Below, in pieces: positions 1-8,027 of a stretch of 64,000 nucleotides of DNA. Origin of the DNA: Litchfieldella anticariensis FP35 = DSM 16096 (GTDB lineage Bacteria > Pseudomonadota > Gammaproteobacteria > Pseudomonadales > Halomonadaceae). The notes beneath the pieces are model-generated. The model searched no databases and was not told the DNA's origin. It saw only the letters and a program-made list of their open reading frames with translations. Every line of letters begins with the position of its first letter. Positions within the stretch are counted from its first letter, which is position 1. The DNA lies in contig NZ_KE332388.1 in NCBI RefSeq assembly GCF_000409775.1, positions 10,552 to 74,551 on the forward strand. The letters run 5' to 3'. The position numbers were made by a program, and so were the translations under genes.

Positions 1-184
1 CACCGCCGGAGCCGCCACTACCGCCCCCACCGGAACCGCCATTGCCGCCTCCGCCGGAGCCGCCACTACCGCCCCCACCGGAACCGCCATTGCCGCCTCC
101 GCCGGAGCCGCCACTACCGCCCCCACCGGAACCGCCATTGCCGCCTCCGCCCGAGCCGCCATCACCGCCTCCGCCGGAACCACC
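1..184. repeat. 48-bp tandem repeat inside the glycine-rich gene
   Basis: Three almost perfect 48-bp units begin at 8, 56 and 104, with degenerate copies on both sides. Each encodes 16 residues of Gly-Gly-Ser/Asn-Gly pattern on the minus strand. The units are nearly identical at DNA level, so the tract probably changes length by slippage or recombination. Confidence 0.85.
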
Positions 185-532
185 GGGGTTGGAGCCATTA
201 CCGGGAGTTTCAGAGTCGCTGGGCGGAGGATTGTTACCAAGAGGACTGCCATCATCGACCGTCACCACGCTGAGGAGGAAGCCACCACATCCCCCATCGT
301 TCTCATCCAGACCTCCACCACCGCAACCTCCACTGCCTCCCCCGCCACCACCAGCGGCGGGAGGCGGTAAGGCCTCGAGGATATCCGACGAGTCGTCGTT
401 CAGGATATCCGACAACTCATCGTCACCGATGGGGTTATTTACCTCATTCCAGGAAGCGTCCTGTGCCCAGGCTCCCCCCGAGGCCAAACACCCGAGTGCC
501 ACTACCAACGTCACCCTTGCGAATCGTTCCAT
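1..532 (-). CDS. secreted glycine-rich repeat protein (partial)
   Basis: The frame is open from the left edge; 177 codons of the N-terminal part are visible. The start is the ATG at 532, preceded at 8 nt by GAGG; an in-frame ATG at 538 is too close to that site. Residues 1-24 form a signal peptide (basic MERFAR, hydrophobic core, AWA-Q cleavage site). An acidic stretch with two SDIL motifs follows, then a GGCGGGG segment, and then uniform GGSGGGG/GGNGGGG repeats that run off the edge. The C-terminal part, which would show whether this is an anchored surface protein or an enzyme with a linker, is not in the window. Function unknown. The proline-rich reading on the opposite strand is its shadow. 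Confidence 0.75.
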   Translation of the reverse strand, partial: MERFARVTLVVALGCLASGGAWAQDASWNEVNNPIGDDELSDILNDDSSDILEALPPPAAGGGGGGSGGCGGGGLDENDGGCGGFLLSVVTVDDGSPLGNNPPPSDSETPGNGSNPGGSGGGGDGGSGGGGNGGSGGGGSGGSGGGGNGGSGGGGSGGSGGGGNGGSGGGGSGGSGG

Positions 533-823
533 AGCCATAGCCTCAGTGCCATCCCCCTAGACATTGCCTGAAAACCATTTCCGCTCACTGACTTTCCAGA
601 CAATCTCTAACACCCACTCGTTAATCGAGCCTGTCTTCGATCGAGCTGGAGAAATAAAAATCAACAATCAGTTACACACCCAGTCAGCATCGCAACTGAA
701 TGGAACATTCACCATCAGAAATCAGGCTGATTGCTCAGGACTAGGGATTCCCAGCGAAAGCGCCGGAATCGGGTGAAGCACTTAATACGCCAGAGGGTGA
801 CATCGACCCTGAAGTGTCAGCAC
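533..823. other. intergenic region, no gene seen
   Basis: This 291-bp gap separates the start of the glycine-rich gene from the end of ycgN, both on the minus strand. It is more AT-rich than its surroundings and should hold the promoter of the glycine-rich gene. I see no RNA gene, repeat or convincing terminator. Confidence 0.4.
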
Positions 824-1273
824 CTAATCGTGGATAGGCAGGATCGCGATGATATGCTCTTCCCATTCGTCTTCGGGAACATCCAGTTCCGAGACGGCAT
901 AGCTGGCCACGCTGATACCGGCGCGATGGACACTGGCGGGATCCCCAGAAATCAATGGGTGCCAGGACGCCAGGCGACGCCCTTCATGCAAGCGACGGTA
1001 GGCACAGGTCTTGGGTAGCCAACGGAACTCGTCGAGCCGGTCAAACGTCAGCCGGGTACATCCCGGCACTCTGTTAAAGCGGTTGGGATAATCGCTGCAG
1101 CGGCAATTCTTCGTATCCAGCAACTGGCAAGCGACATCGAGCGTCGCCACCTCGCCGCTGTCTTCATCTTCCAGCTTGAGGAGGCAACACTTGCCACAAC
1201 CGTCACACAACGCTTCCCATTCTTCTTCTGTCAGTTGATCGAGAGGAAAGCGCTCCCAGAAACGTTCCCGCAT
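824..1273 (-). CDS. ycgN: YcgN-type cysteine-cluster protein (UPF0260)
   Basis: 149 residues. The family is recognised from the N-terminal FWERFPLDQLTEEEWEALC stretch and a cysteine pattern (C-x2-C-x2-CC near residue 30, further Cys near 50-60 and 75) typical of the zinc/iron-binding CxxCxxCC proteins. The biochemical role of the family is not established. The ATG at 1273 overlaps the ycgL stop as TGATG; a TTG one codon upstream is less likely. It is the last gene of the rnd-ycgL-ycgN unit, which implies translational coupling. Length and order match other gammaproteobacteria. Confidence 0.9.
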   Translation of the reverse strand: MRERFWERFPLDQLTEEEWEALCDGCGKCCLLKLEDEDSGEVATLDVACQLLDTKNCRCSDYPNRFNRVPGCTRLTFDRLDEFRWLPKTCAYRRLHEGRRLASWHPLISGDPASVHRAGISVASYAVSELDVPEDEWEEHIIAILPIHD

Positions 1274-1578
1274 CAATAACGTGCTTCCGTAGGCGTCTTG
1301 TAAAGATCCAACAAATACGCCTCCTTGGCGGGGGGCATCTGTAGGTAATAGCCCTTTTCCCCGATCGCTGCCATCACATCGGCAGCCTTGGCACGTGCCA
1401 GTGGTTTGTCGGCAGTCAATATCAGCGTGACTACGGACTGTGGATCACCGAAGCGCTCCAGCAATGCCTCCGGTACATCCACCAGGCCACGGCGCTTGTC
1501 CACGTACAAGTACATCTCGTCCTTACGTGGACTCTTGAAGATTTCACACAGCAACTTGTCTGACGAGATTCCGCTCAT
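1273..1578 (-). CDS. ycgL: YcgL domain protein
   Basis: 101 residues matching the YcgL family (DUF709): N-terminal CEIFKSPRKDEMYLYVDK, central PEALLERFGDP, and the late KGYYLQMPP motif. The family has a small alpha/beta fold of unknown function and is often encoded next to RNase D. The ATG overlaps the end of rnd (ATGA) and the stop overlaps the ycgN start, so the three genes form one tight operon. Confidence 0.9.
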   Translation of the reverse strand: MSGISSDKLLCEIFKSPRKDEMYLYVDKRRGLVDVPEALLERFGDPQSVVTLILTADKPLARAKAADVMAAIGEKGYYLQMPPAKEAYLLDLYKTPTEARY

Positions 1579-2705
1579 GACGCTTCCACCTGATCGAGAG
1601 CTTCTTGTAGAGAGACGGAGAGACGCTCACCTCGCCATCCTCTCGGCAAAGGCAAGTCCCGGCATTCGAGATGCGCAGCCACCATGGCTTCCAAATCCCG
1701 ACGGCGCAGCAACAGTTCCGGCGCGATGCCCAGTCGCTCAGCTTCATCGTTGACTACCCGCTTGAGGACTTTGAGGCGCTTCTTGAAGGAGCCACTCATG
1801 GGAGAGGGCAAGGGCGCAGGCAACTCCTTTGCATCAAGGTGGCGCGCTTCTCGCACCAGTGCCAGTATCGCATCCCCTTCACGTTTGATGACCGCGGGCT
1901 TTAGTCCTTCGAGCGTGGCAAGTTCATAGCGGTTTTCAGGCATGCGCTCGGCAATGGCATACAACAACTTGTCGTTGATCAGCCAGCCTCGTGGCTTGTT
2001 ACGCCGGCGCGCCTCGGCTTCACGCCAGGTAGTAAGCCGGCGATAGGCCTCGATCTGACGCGGCTCGAGTCGCCACAACTGACGATGGCGGAGATACCAC
2101 AGCGCGTCACTGTCTCCATTGCGCACGGACTGTGCCTGTAGTTCCTGACAATCAGACTCCAGCCAGGTCAGGCGCCCGTGAGCCTCGAGGGCATCGCGCT
2201 GTGCATGCCAGACCTGAAACAGGTAGACCACATCCAATGCCGCGTAACGGCACTGTGCCTCGGACAGCGGCCGCTCCAACCAGTCGGAACGAGTCTCCTC
2301 CTTGGGCAATGTCTCACCCATCCAGTGTTCGACCAGACGTTGATAACCCATGGCGGGGTCCTCGCCCAGCAACGCTTGGCCTACCTGGGTATCCGCTAAA
2401 GGCGCAATCGGCACATCGGCCCAAGCCGCAATGACTTCCAGGTCCTCGCTGGAAGCATGCAGCACTTTCAGGGGGCCCTTGGCAAGCAAGGTACGCAGAG
2501 CCGGTGTGGCGACAACCGCCTGGGGATCGATCAGGTACACCGCTTCTCCGGCATAGAGCTGCACGAGCGCAGGTACCGGATGGAACGTCGATTCACGGAA
2601 GAATTCGGTATCCATTGCCAGAACGTCGGCTTTGGCTAGTTCAGCACACGCAGCATCCAGCGTGTCAAGCGTATCGATCCAGCGAATATCAGGGTCCAGA
2701 GGCAT
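1575..2705 (-). CDS. rnd: ribonuclease D
   Basis: 376 residues, normal for RNase D, the 3-prime exonuclease that trims tRNA and other small stable RNA precursors. The N-terminal DEDD exonuclease domain shows LAMDTEF near residue 30 (first Asp and Glu), a middle Asp in the HASSEDLEV region, and CRYAALDVVYL near 155, which supplies the last Asp and the Tyr of DEDDy enzymes. HRDC domains fill the C-terminal half. First gene of the rnd-ycgL-ycgN unit and 33 bp downstream of recR. No oddity seen. Confidence 0.95.
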   Translation of the reverse strand: MPLDPDIRWIDTLDTLDAACAELAKADVLAMDTEFFRESTFHPVPALVQLYAGEAVYLIDPQAVVATPALRTLLAKGPLKVLHASSEDLEVIAAWADVPIAPLADTQVGQALLGEDPAMGYQRLVEHWMGETLPKEETRSDWLERPLSEAQCRYAALDVVYLFQVWHAQRDALEAHGRLTWLESDCQELQAQSVRNGDSDALWYLRHRQLWRLEPRQIEAYRRLTTWREAEARRRNKPRGWLINDKLLYAIAERMPENRYELATLEGLKPAVIKREGDAILALVREARHLDAKELPAPLPSPMSGSFKKRLKVLKRVVNDEAERLGIAPELLLRRRDLEAMVAAHLECRDLPLPRGWRGERLSVSLQEALDQVEAS

Positions 2706-2738
2706 TGGGTTTCCGGGTTGTTCTAGTAATGAAAAGCA

Positions 2739-3344
2739 TCACTCGGTGGAAAACGGCAGGCGTCCATTGAAGGCCCGGCTCAAGGTGCCTCCATCGACAT
2801 ATTCGAGCTCACCACCCATTGGTACACCATAAGCGAGCCGAGACAGGCGTACCTCACTGCCTTCGAGCTGAGCGGCGATATAATGAGCAGTGGCTTCGCC
2901 CTCGACAGTGGGGTTGGTGGCGAGAATCACTTCTTCTATTCCACCTTCATCGAGACGCGAGGCAAGCTGATCGAGACCGATATCTTCCGGGCCGATGCCA
3001 TCCAAGGGTGAGAGGTGGCCATGCAAGACGAAATACTGGCCCTGGTAGCCACCCGCATCCTCGATCGCCAACATGTCGGCGGGGGATTCCACCACACACA
3101 GCAGGCGTTCGTCACGGCGTGCACTACGACACAGCTCGCATACCTCTTCCTCGGTGAGGGTACGGCACCGCCGGCAATAGCCGACCTCTTCCAGTGCTCG
3201 GGCCATCACCTCGGCCAAGCGATGCCCACCTTCGCGGTCGCGCTCCAACAAGTGCAGCGCCATTCGCTGCGCGGTCTTTGGCCCGACACCCGGTAGCACC
3301 CTAAGGGTTTCCAGCAAGCGATCGACCAGTGGGGAAAAGCTCAT
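2739..3344 (-). CDS. recR: recombination mediator RecR
   Basis: 201 residues from the ATG at 3344, the usual RecR length; an upstream in-frame ATG at 3389 would add a non-homologous tail. RecR works with RecO and RecF to load RecA on SSB-covered gaps. Visible are the N-terminal helix-hairpin-helix ([17 protein letters not shown]), a four-Cys zinc site (CRRC and CELC around 57-72) and a Toprim segment starting near residue 80 ([11 protein letters not shown]). It lies directly after ybaB and dnaX on the same strand, the classical dnaX-ybaB-recR operon. Confidence 0.95.
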   Translation of the reverse strand: MSFSPLVDRLLETLRVLPGVGPKTAQRMALHLLERDREGGHRLAEVMARALEEVGYCRRCRTLTEEEVCELCRSARRDERLLCVVESPADMLAIEDAGGYQGQYFVLHGHLSPLDGIGPEDIGLDQLASRLDEGGIEEVILATNPTVEGEATAHYIAAQLEGSEVRLSRLAYGVPMGGELEYVDGGTLSRAFNGRLPFSTE

Positions 3345-3401
3345 AGAGTGTCTCGTACTAGCGCCAAGCGAAAGGTAAGCACACGGCAAGTTTCGACAGC
3401 G

Positions 3402-3728
3402 CTAGAAAGGCATCTTGAAGCCTGGTGGCAAATTCAAGCCCGAGGTCACCTCCTCCATCTTGGCGCGGGAGTTGGCCTCGACCTTGCGTACCGCGTCATT
3501 GACTGCGGCAGCCAGCAGGTCCTCGAGCAGTTCCTTCTCTTCTTCCATGATGCTTGGGTCGATCTCGACGCGGCTGACATCATGGCGACCATTCATGGTC
3601 ACCTTGATCATGCCGGCACCGGCTTCCCCGGTCACTTCGGCACGTGCAACCTCCTCCTGGACGCGCTGCATCTTTTCCTGCATTTCCTGGGCCTGCTTCA
3701 TCAGGTTGCCCATTCCACCTTTCATCAT
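3402..3728 (-). CDS. ybaB: YbaB/EbfC nucleoid-associated protein
   Basis: 108 residues. It starts with the family signature [19 protein letters not shown], a coiled coil that forms the tweezer-like homodimer binding DNA, and ends with [11 protein letters not shown] as in E. coli YbaB. It lies between dnaX (32 bp upstream) and recR. The first two codons are both Met, so the start could be one codon later. Confidence 0.95.
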   Translation of the reverse strand: MMKGGMGNLMKQAQEMQEKMQRVQEEVARAEVTGEAGAGMIKVTMNGRHDVSRVEIDPSIMEEEKELLEDLLAAAVNDAVRKVEANSRAKMEEVTSGLNLPPGFKMPF

Positions 3729-3760
3729 GATGTCTCCTCAGCGGATCGACGTATGAAGAA

Positions 3761-5704
3761 TTAGTTTTGCGAGGTTACGGTATTCTCGAGCAAACGAGCA
3801 CCGAAAGCCTGCTGTAATTTCTGAATGTGCGGGTCTTCCTGCAAGGCTTCAACCGCTTGAGCATGTCGCTCCGCCGCTTTTCGGTCGGCACGCGCCTTGG
3901 GTGTCTCGTACTCTGTCGGCAGTTCACCTTCCACGATCGACAGCCGCCGCTCGACACCGGCTTCCGTCAGGGCCTTTTGAATTCGCTCGACATGCACTTC
4001 GGCGTTCATCGCCGCCTGCGAAGGGTCGAGACGCAGATGCAGTGCACTACCATCATCACGGTCGACAACACAATGAGCCGCCAGGTTGCGTGTCAGCCCC
4101 CCCAGCTTCAGGCTGTCGAACAGCTCGAGCCATGAGGCATGATCGAATTCACCTTGGTGAAGCGACACCTCATCAGGTGAAACCTCGGTGGCGCCTGCAG
4201 TGTGATCGTTCCGTTCTCGTGGCTCGGGCGGCGGGGCGGATTGCGGCTTCTCGACCACCGCGCCGGCAGTCGATACCTCTGCTTCAGGTTCGCTCTCCAT
4301 CTCGACCCAAGGTGGCGGCGCCATCTCACTTGCCCTAGTCTCTTCTCGGGGCTCCCAGGGAGGAGGCTCCGGCGTCGGTTGCGGAGCAGCAGGCGTCTCG
4401 GAAGCGGGACGTTCTTCCACCGCCCACGGTGCGTTCTCCCTCATTGAATGCGGCTCGGACGCATCGTCCTCGCTTGGCGATTCGGGTCGAGACTCAGCGG
4501 ATGACGTGGCGGCGGTGTCGGCGGGAGCGACAGCTTCGCCGGCACTCTCCCTCTCGGGCGTCGCTTTCAGCGGTAACGGTGTCTGCGCCGGTTTGGGTAC
4601 GCCCTGGGGGCGGAAAGCCAGCATCCGTAACAGGGTCATTTCCAGTGCTGTGCGCGCATCGGGGGCATGCTCCATGTCACCGCGCCCCTGCAAGCCGATC
4701 TGATAGTAAAGCTGGATATCCTCGGCAGTGAAGCGAGCCGCCAACGCCAGCAGCGTATCGCGATCACCGTGGCCGTTGTCCAAGGCATCCGGCACCATCT
4801 GCGCAACCGCCAACCGATGCAGCACGCCAACCAGGTCATCGAGCACACCGGCAAAATCAGGCCCTTGCTCGGCGAGATTGACAATCTCGGCCAGAACGCG
4901 AGCGGCGTCGACATCGGCCAGCGCTTCGACCAGTGCTAGCAGATGGCGATGATCCAAGGTGCCCAGCATGGCTGCCACATCACGATGGCGCACCTCGCCC
5001 TGCCCGAAAGCGATGGCTTGATCGGTCAGGCTCATGGCATCACGCATGGAGCCGTCGGCCGCCTTGCCGAGCAGCCATAAGGCACTCTCGTCGAAGGCGA
5101 CTTTCTCAGCCTCGAGCACGTGGCTTAGATGCCCGACGATACGTTCGGGCGGCATGTTCTTGAGCGTGAATTGCAAACAACGCGACAGTACCGTCACCGG
5201 CAGCTTCTGCGGATCGGTGGTGGCAAGCAGGAATTTCACATGCGGAGGCGGCTCTTCCAGCGTCTTGAGCAGAGCGTTGAAGCTGTGGCTGGAAAGCATG
5301 TGCACCTCATCGATGAGGTACACCTTGTAGCGCCCTTGGGTCGGCGCATACTGCACGTTGTCAAGCAGTTCGCGAGTGTCTTCGACCTTGGTCCTCGACG
5401 CGGCATCGACTTCGATCAGATCGACGAAACGACCGTCGTCGATGGCGCGACAACTCTGGCATTGCCCACAAGGAGTCGAGGTGACGGCACTGTCGTCATC
5501 ACCCTTCGAAGTGCAGTTCAGGCATTTGGCGAGAATGCGCGCCAGGGTGGTCTTGCCCACACCACGCGTGCCAGTGAACAGGTAGGCATGATGCAACCGC
5601 CCTTGGTCGAGCGCATTGACCAAGGCACGCTGGACGTGCTCTTGCCCGACCAGTTCATGGAAGGTGCGCGGCCGCCATTTGCGGGCCAGTACCTGATAGC
5701 TCAT
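3761..5704 (-). CDS. dnaX: DNA polymerase III subunit tau (DnaX)
   Basis: 647 residues, the clamp-loader ATPase and replisome organiser. Domain I has the Walker A GTRGVGKTTLARIL near residue 45, a Zn site made by CLNC and CGQCQSC (about 64-84), IDEVHMLS (Walker B) near 130 and the sensor region; domain III follows. Residues of about 370-500 are a proline/glutamate-rich linker, and the C-terminal tau domain binds polymerase alpha. I find no A-AAA-AAG type slippery run on this strand, so a gamma subunit made by the E. coli frameshift is not predicted. First gene of dnaX-ybaB-recR. Confidence 0.95.
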   Translation of the reverse strand: MSYQVLARKWRPRTFHELVGQEHVQRALVNALDQGRLHHAYLFTGTRGVGKTTLARILAKCLNCTSKGDDDSAVTSTPCGQCQSCRAIDDGRFVDLIEVDAASRTKVEDTRELLDNVQYAPTQGRYKVYLIDEVHMLSSHSFNALLKTLEEPPPHVKFLLATTDPQKLPVTVLSRCLQFTLKNMPPERIVGHLSHVLEAEKVAFDESALWLLGKAADGSMRDAMSLTDQAIAFGQGEVRHRDVAAMLGTLDHRHLLALVEALADVDAARVLAEIVNLAEQGPDFAGVLDDLVGVLHRLAVAQMVPDALDNGHGDRDTLLALAARFTAEDIQLYYQIGLQGRGDMEHAPDARTALEMTLLRMLAFRPQGVPKPAQTPLPLKATPERESAGEAVAPADTAATSSAESRPESPSEDDASEPHSMRENAPWAVEERPASETPAAPQPTPEPPPWEPREETRASEMAPPPWVEMESEPEAEVSTAGAVVEKPQSAPPPEPRERNDHTAGATEVSPDEVSLHQGEFDHASWLELFDSLKLGGLTRNLAAHCVVDRDDGSALHLRLDPSQAAMNAEVHVERIQKALTEAGVERRLSIVEGELPTEYETPKARADRKAAERHAQAVEALQEDPHIQKLQQAFGARLLENTVTSQN

Positions 5705-5830
5705 GCAACGCGGGATCCTTGCAGCGGGATGGAACGCCCAGTGGGCGTCATGCGATGACCTTCCATTCTAGCGGCTGGCGGCATGGGCGAAAAGCGACAA
5801 TACAACGCCTTGACTTGCCCACTCGAGCAC

Positions 5831-6406
5831 TCAGCCCCTGCTTATCTTATACGCCGCCACGGCTAGTGCCACAGCCCTTTCCAGTTCCGTCTTGCTAAGT
5901 CCCGCCATCAACGCGGTGCGCCCCTCGCAAGCCGTGCAGATGATATCGACAGCCCGTTGCAGCACCCATTCGCGCTGTTCTTCACTGTCGGTCTGCTCGA
6001 ACAGGGATTCCATCATGCGGGCATAGACCACCGTGGGCGTCCCCGCCTGGGGGCAGGCACCTGCCTGATATGCCGGCCCTTCCTGGCGCACATTCTCAAT
6101 GGCGGCTTCCTTTACTCCAAGGTCAGGTGGTTCGGATGCTTCCGCAATATCCAGCATGCTCGGCTCCCCAGTGGCCAGCCAGCCTACCGGGACCTGCAGC
6201 GCACTCGCCAGTGCCACCAGCTTGTCGGCTCCCGGCGAAGACGAACCGCTCAAATATTTTCTTATCAGGCTCTGTGCGATGCCAGTCTTTCGCTCCAGGG
6301 AATAGGCGGACTGCCCTCCCATCGCCTGCCGGAGACGTCGGCTGAAAGCTGCGATATCCCAGGCATGAAGCTCACCGCCCACGGACTTTTCGGATTGATG
6401 TGCCAC
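5831..6406 (-). CDS. XRE-family phage-type repressor
   Basis: 191 residues from a GTG at 6406 that follows GGAG by 6 nt; a TTG at 6418 is the alternative. Residues of about 15-75 form a lambda-type helix-turn-helix (SAYSLERKTGIAQSLIRKYL, then SSPGADKLVALASALQVPVGWL). The C-terminal half has no recognisable peptidase Ser/Lys dyad and looks like an oligomerisation domain of transposable-phage repressors. It is divergent from a Ner-like gene across about 125 bp with operator-like repeats, the repressor/ner arrangement of Mu-like phages. No other Mu gene is present, so this is a remnant or domesticated switch. Confidence 0.8.
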   Translation of the reverse strand: MAHQSEKSVGGELHAWDIAAFSRRLRQAMGGQSAYSLERKTGIAQSLIRKYLSGSSSPGADKLVALASALQVPVGWLATGEPSMLDIAEASEPPDLGVKEAAIENVRQEGPAYQAGACPQAGTPTVVYARMMESLFEQTDSEEQREWVLQRAVDIICTACEGRTALMAGLSKTELERAVALAVAAYKISRG

Positions 6407-6430
6407 ATCAGACTCCAATCCGTTGATATA

Positions 6431-6494
6431 TCACAATCAACAAAAATACAATCAAGAAATGTCGCATATTGATGGCACAAACAGACTGTTTGTG
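6431..6494. promoter_or_regulatory. operator-like repeats between repressor and ner-like gene
   Basis: The divergent AT-rich intergenic stretch holds a perfect 8-bp inverted repeat, CACAAACA-GAC-TGTTTGTG (6476-6494), and related ACAATCAA words at about 6433 and 6448, with the complementary TTGTGATTG at 6490-6498. Such dyads between two regulator genes fit binding sites for the repressor and/or the Ner-like protein. Confidence 0.55.
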
Positions 6495-6531
6495 ATTGCA
6501 TAGTGCTTCATCTCATCGCACCCTTTCTGTC

Positions 6532-6783
6532 ATGAACGAAAAAAAGCGCCTAAAAAAACAGGCCTCCCAGGATTGGCATCGTGCCGATATCGTGGCGGCC
6601 ATCCATAAGGCCGGCTGGACACTACGCAAGCTGGCCACACATCACGGTTACAAGCAGGCCACCACTCTGTCCGTCGCATTGGACCGGCCATGGCCAAAAG
6701 GTGAACGCATCATCGCAAGCGCGATCGGTGTCGACCCGGCCATCATTTGGCCAAGCCGCTACTGCGTGAGAAATAAAGAATAG
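6532..6783 (+). CDS. Ner/SfsB-like DNA-binding regulator
   Basis: 83 residues from the ATG at 6532 (a TTG at 6496 lies inside the operator region). The body DWHRADIVAAIHKAGWTL, then LATHHGYKQATTLSVAL and PWPKGERIIASAIGVDP, matches the Ner/Nlp (SfsB) helix-turn-helix family. In phage Mu, Ner shuts off the early and repressor promoters. Here it faces an XRE repressor and is followed by a DUF2201-like gene. No transposase follows, so only the regulatory switch is kept. No clear Shine-Dalgarno is seen. Confidence 0.8.
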   Translation: MNEKKRLKKQASQDWHRADIVAAIHKAGWTLRKLATHHGYKQATTLSVALDRPWPKGERIIASAIGVDPAIIWPSRYCVRNKE

Positions 6784-6887
6784 CAGTCCGGCAAGGTGAA
6801 GTCGCCAAGCAAGTGCTCGTCCGTACGAGCGCATATTATCCGAGTGCCGATAAGAAAAATGTCGTGGGCAGCTATCAGGAGCCCCAT

Positions 6888-7619
6888 ATGCCCCCAAGTC
6901 CCCCCAACACATTACCAATGAACGACGGCACAACGTCCCCGCCACGAGCACTCACGGAGGCCGAGCAGTTGCTCAAGGCCGAGCAGCGCCAAGTATGGGA
7001 AGTCGACCGCACCAACCTGCAGGCAAGCCATCCGTTCATCGGTTCACTGGCGGCGAAGTTGATCCTGGTGCCAGTCATCGACAGCCGGCTACCGACCATG
7101 ATGACGGATGGCCATCACCTGTTCGCCAATGCCCATTTCACCACCGGTCTGACGCCTGCGGCACGGCACTTTTTGATCGCCCATGCCATCGCGCATTGCA
7201 TCGGCGGCCATTTCCTGCCGGTCAGGAAGCGCGACATTCACCGCTGGAATCTGGCTTGCGAGCACATCGCCAACTATCTGGCGCTCCTCGAAGGCATCGC
7301 TCTGCCGACGACGGCCATACTGTACCCCTCCCAAGCCGGCAAGAACGTCATGGAGGTGTACGACTGGCTGGAGGACCATCCGTGCCTTGCCCAGGACCGC
7401 CCTGTGGACTTGCATCCCTCGGATGCGTGGCTGCCCCTGTCGCTGGCGACAGTGCAGGATCCCGACTATCGACCCGTTCCTCCACAGGCAACACCAGCCC
7501 GCCACTGGCGTGAACTGGCACTGAAAAGCGCGATCAACGCCAATTCAGGGACGACACGCATGCGCGACTACCTCGCCATGTTGACGTTCAATGAATGCGA
7601 GGCACGGAAGTGCTCATGA
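6888..7619 (+). CDS. DUF2201-like putative metallopeptidase domain protein, probably inactive
   Basis: 243 residues from the ATG at 6888, preceded by AGGAG at 6 nt; the longer frame from 6813 has no ribosome site. Residues of about 30-150 match the N-terminal metallopeptidase domain of DUF2201/VWA-like proteins (HPFIGSLAAKL, LPTMMTDGHHLFAN, RWNLACEH). The expected HEvxHxxxxH zinc motif reads HAIAHCIGGH at residues 99-108: the metal ligands remain but the catalytic Glu is Ala. The family usually also has a C-terminal VWA-like domain and an AAA+ partner; neither is seen. It follows the Ner-like gene at about 100 bp and belongs to the cassette between dnaX and ffs. Confidence 0.65.
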   Translation: MPPSPPNTLPMNDGTTSPPRALTEAEQLLKAEQRQVWEVDRTNLQASHPFIGSLAAKLILVPVIDSRLPTMMTDGHHLFANAHFTTGLTPAARHFLIAHAIAHCIGGHFLPVRKRDIHRWNLACEHIANYLALLEGIALPTTAILYPSQAGKNVMEVYDWLEDHPCLAQDRPVDLHPSDAWLPLSLATVQDPDYRPVPPQATPARHWRELALKSAINANSGTTRMRDYLAMLTFNECEARKCS

Positions 7620-7709
7620 GTTTATCGTGCCCGAAGCAGCCACTGTTCAAGACAGCCACTGCGTAGTGGCAACAAGGGCGGGGGGGAAACGGGAGGCATT
7701 TAAATTGGA

Positions 7710-7821
7710 GGCGGCCCCCGACAGCCACATCCCGGCACACGCATCCACCACTACCGTTGCTCCCTTCCGGGCCTGGCGGGGTTCGCGGTTTCGCGTTGCG
7801 GGAGGACCGACGAGGACCACC
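7710..7821 (-). ncRNA. ffs: signal recognition particle 4.5S RNA
   Basis: On the minus strand the segment contains the conserved SRP tip, AGGCCCGGAAGGGAGCAAC, and further 3-prime the GTGTGCCGGGATGTGGCTG strand typical of bacterial 4.5S RNA. The 5-prime TCCTCCCGCAACGC region and the pairing of the first 8 nt (GGTGGTCC) with the last ones (GGGGGCCGCC) close the long hairpin. Length is about 112 nt, as in E. coli (about 114). It binds Ffh and directs membrane proteins to the translocon. In many gammaproteobacteria it sits just upstream of dnaX; here a 2-kb cassette separates them. Ends are inferred from pairing. Confidence 0.92.
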
Positions 7822-8027
7822 ATCGCGATCTCGGCTCGGGCGTGACGCCCGGTAGCGAGACACCCGCCTGTCCATTGCTGGATCAATGGCCTGATGCGAG
7901 TGCGAGCGCACTATAACAGTGGCCTTCCGCCCTCGCAAGCCCATACCCCCGACAGGACACGAAGGTATCTACGCTATGCTTAAGTCTGTACGGTTAGTCA
8001 CTCAGTCATTGATTGGGAGGTACCACC

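Noticed and set aside
42-560. 172-residue proline-rich open frame on the plus strand
   Set aside because: It is the complement of the glycine-rich repeat gene, which has a signal peptide and a ribosome site on the minus strand.
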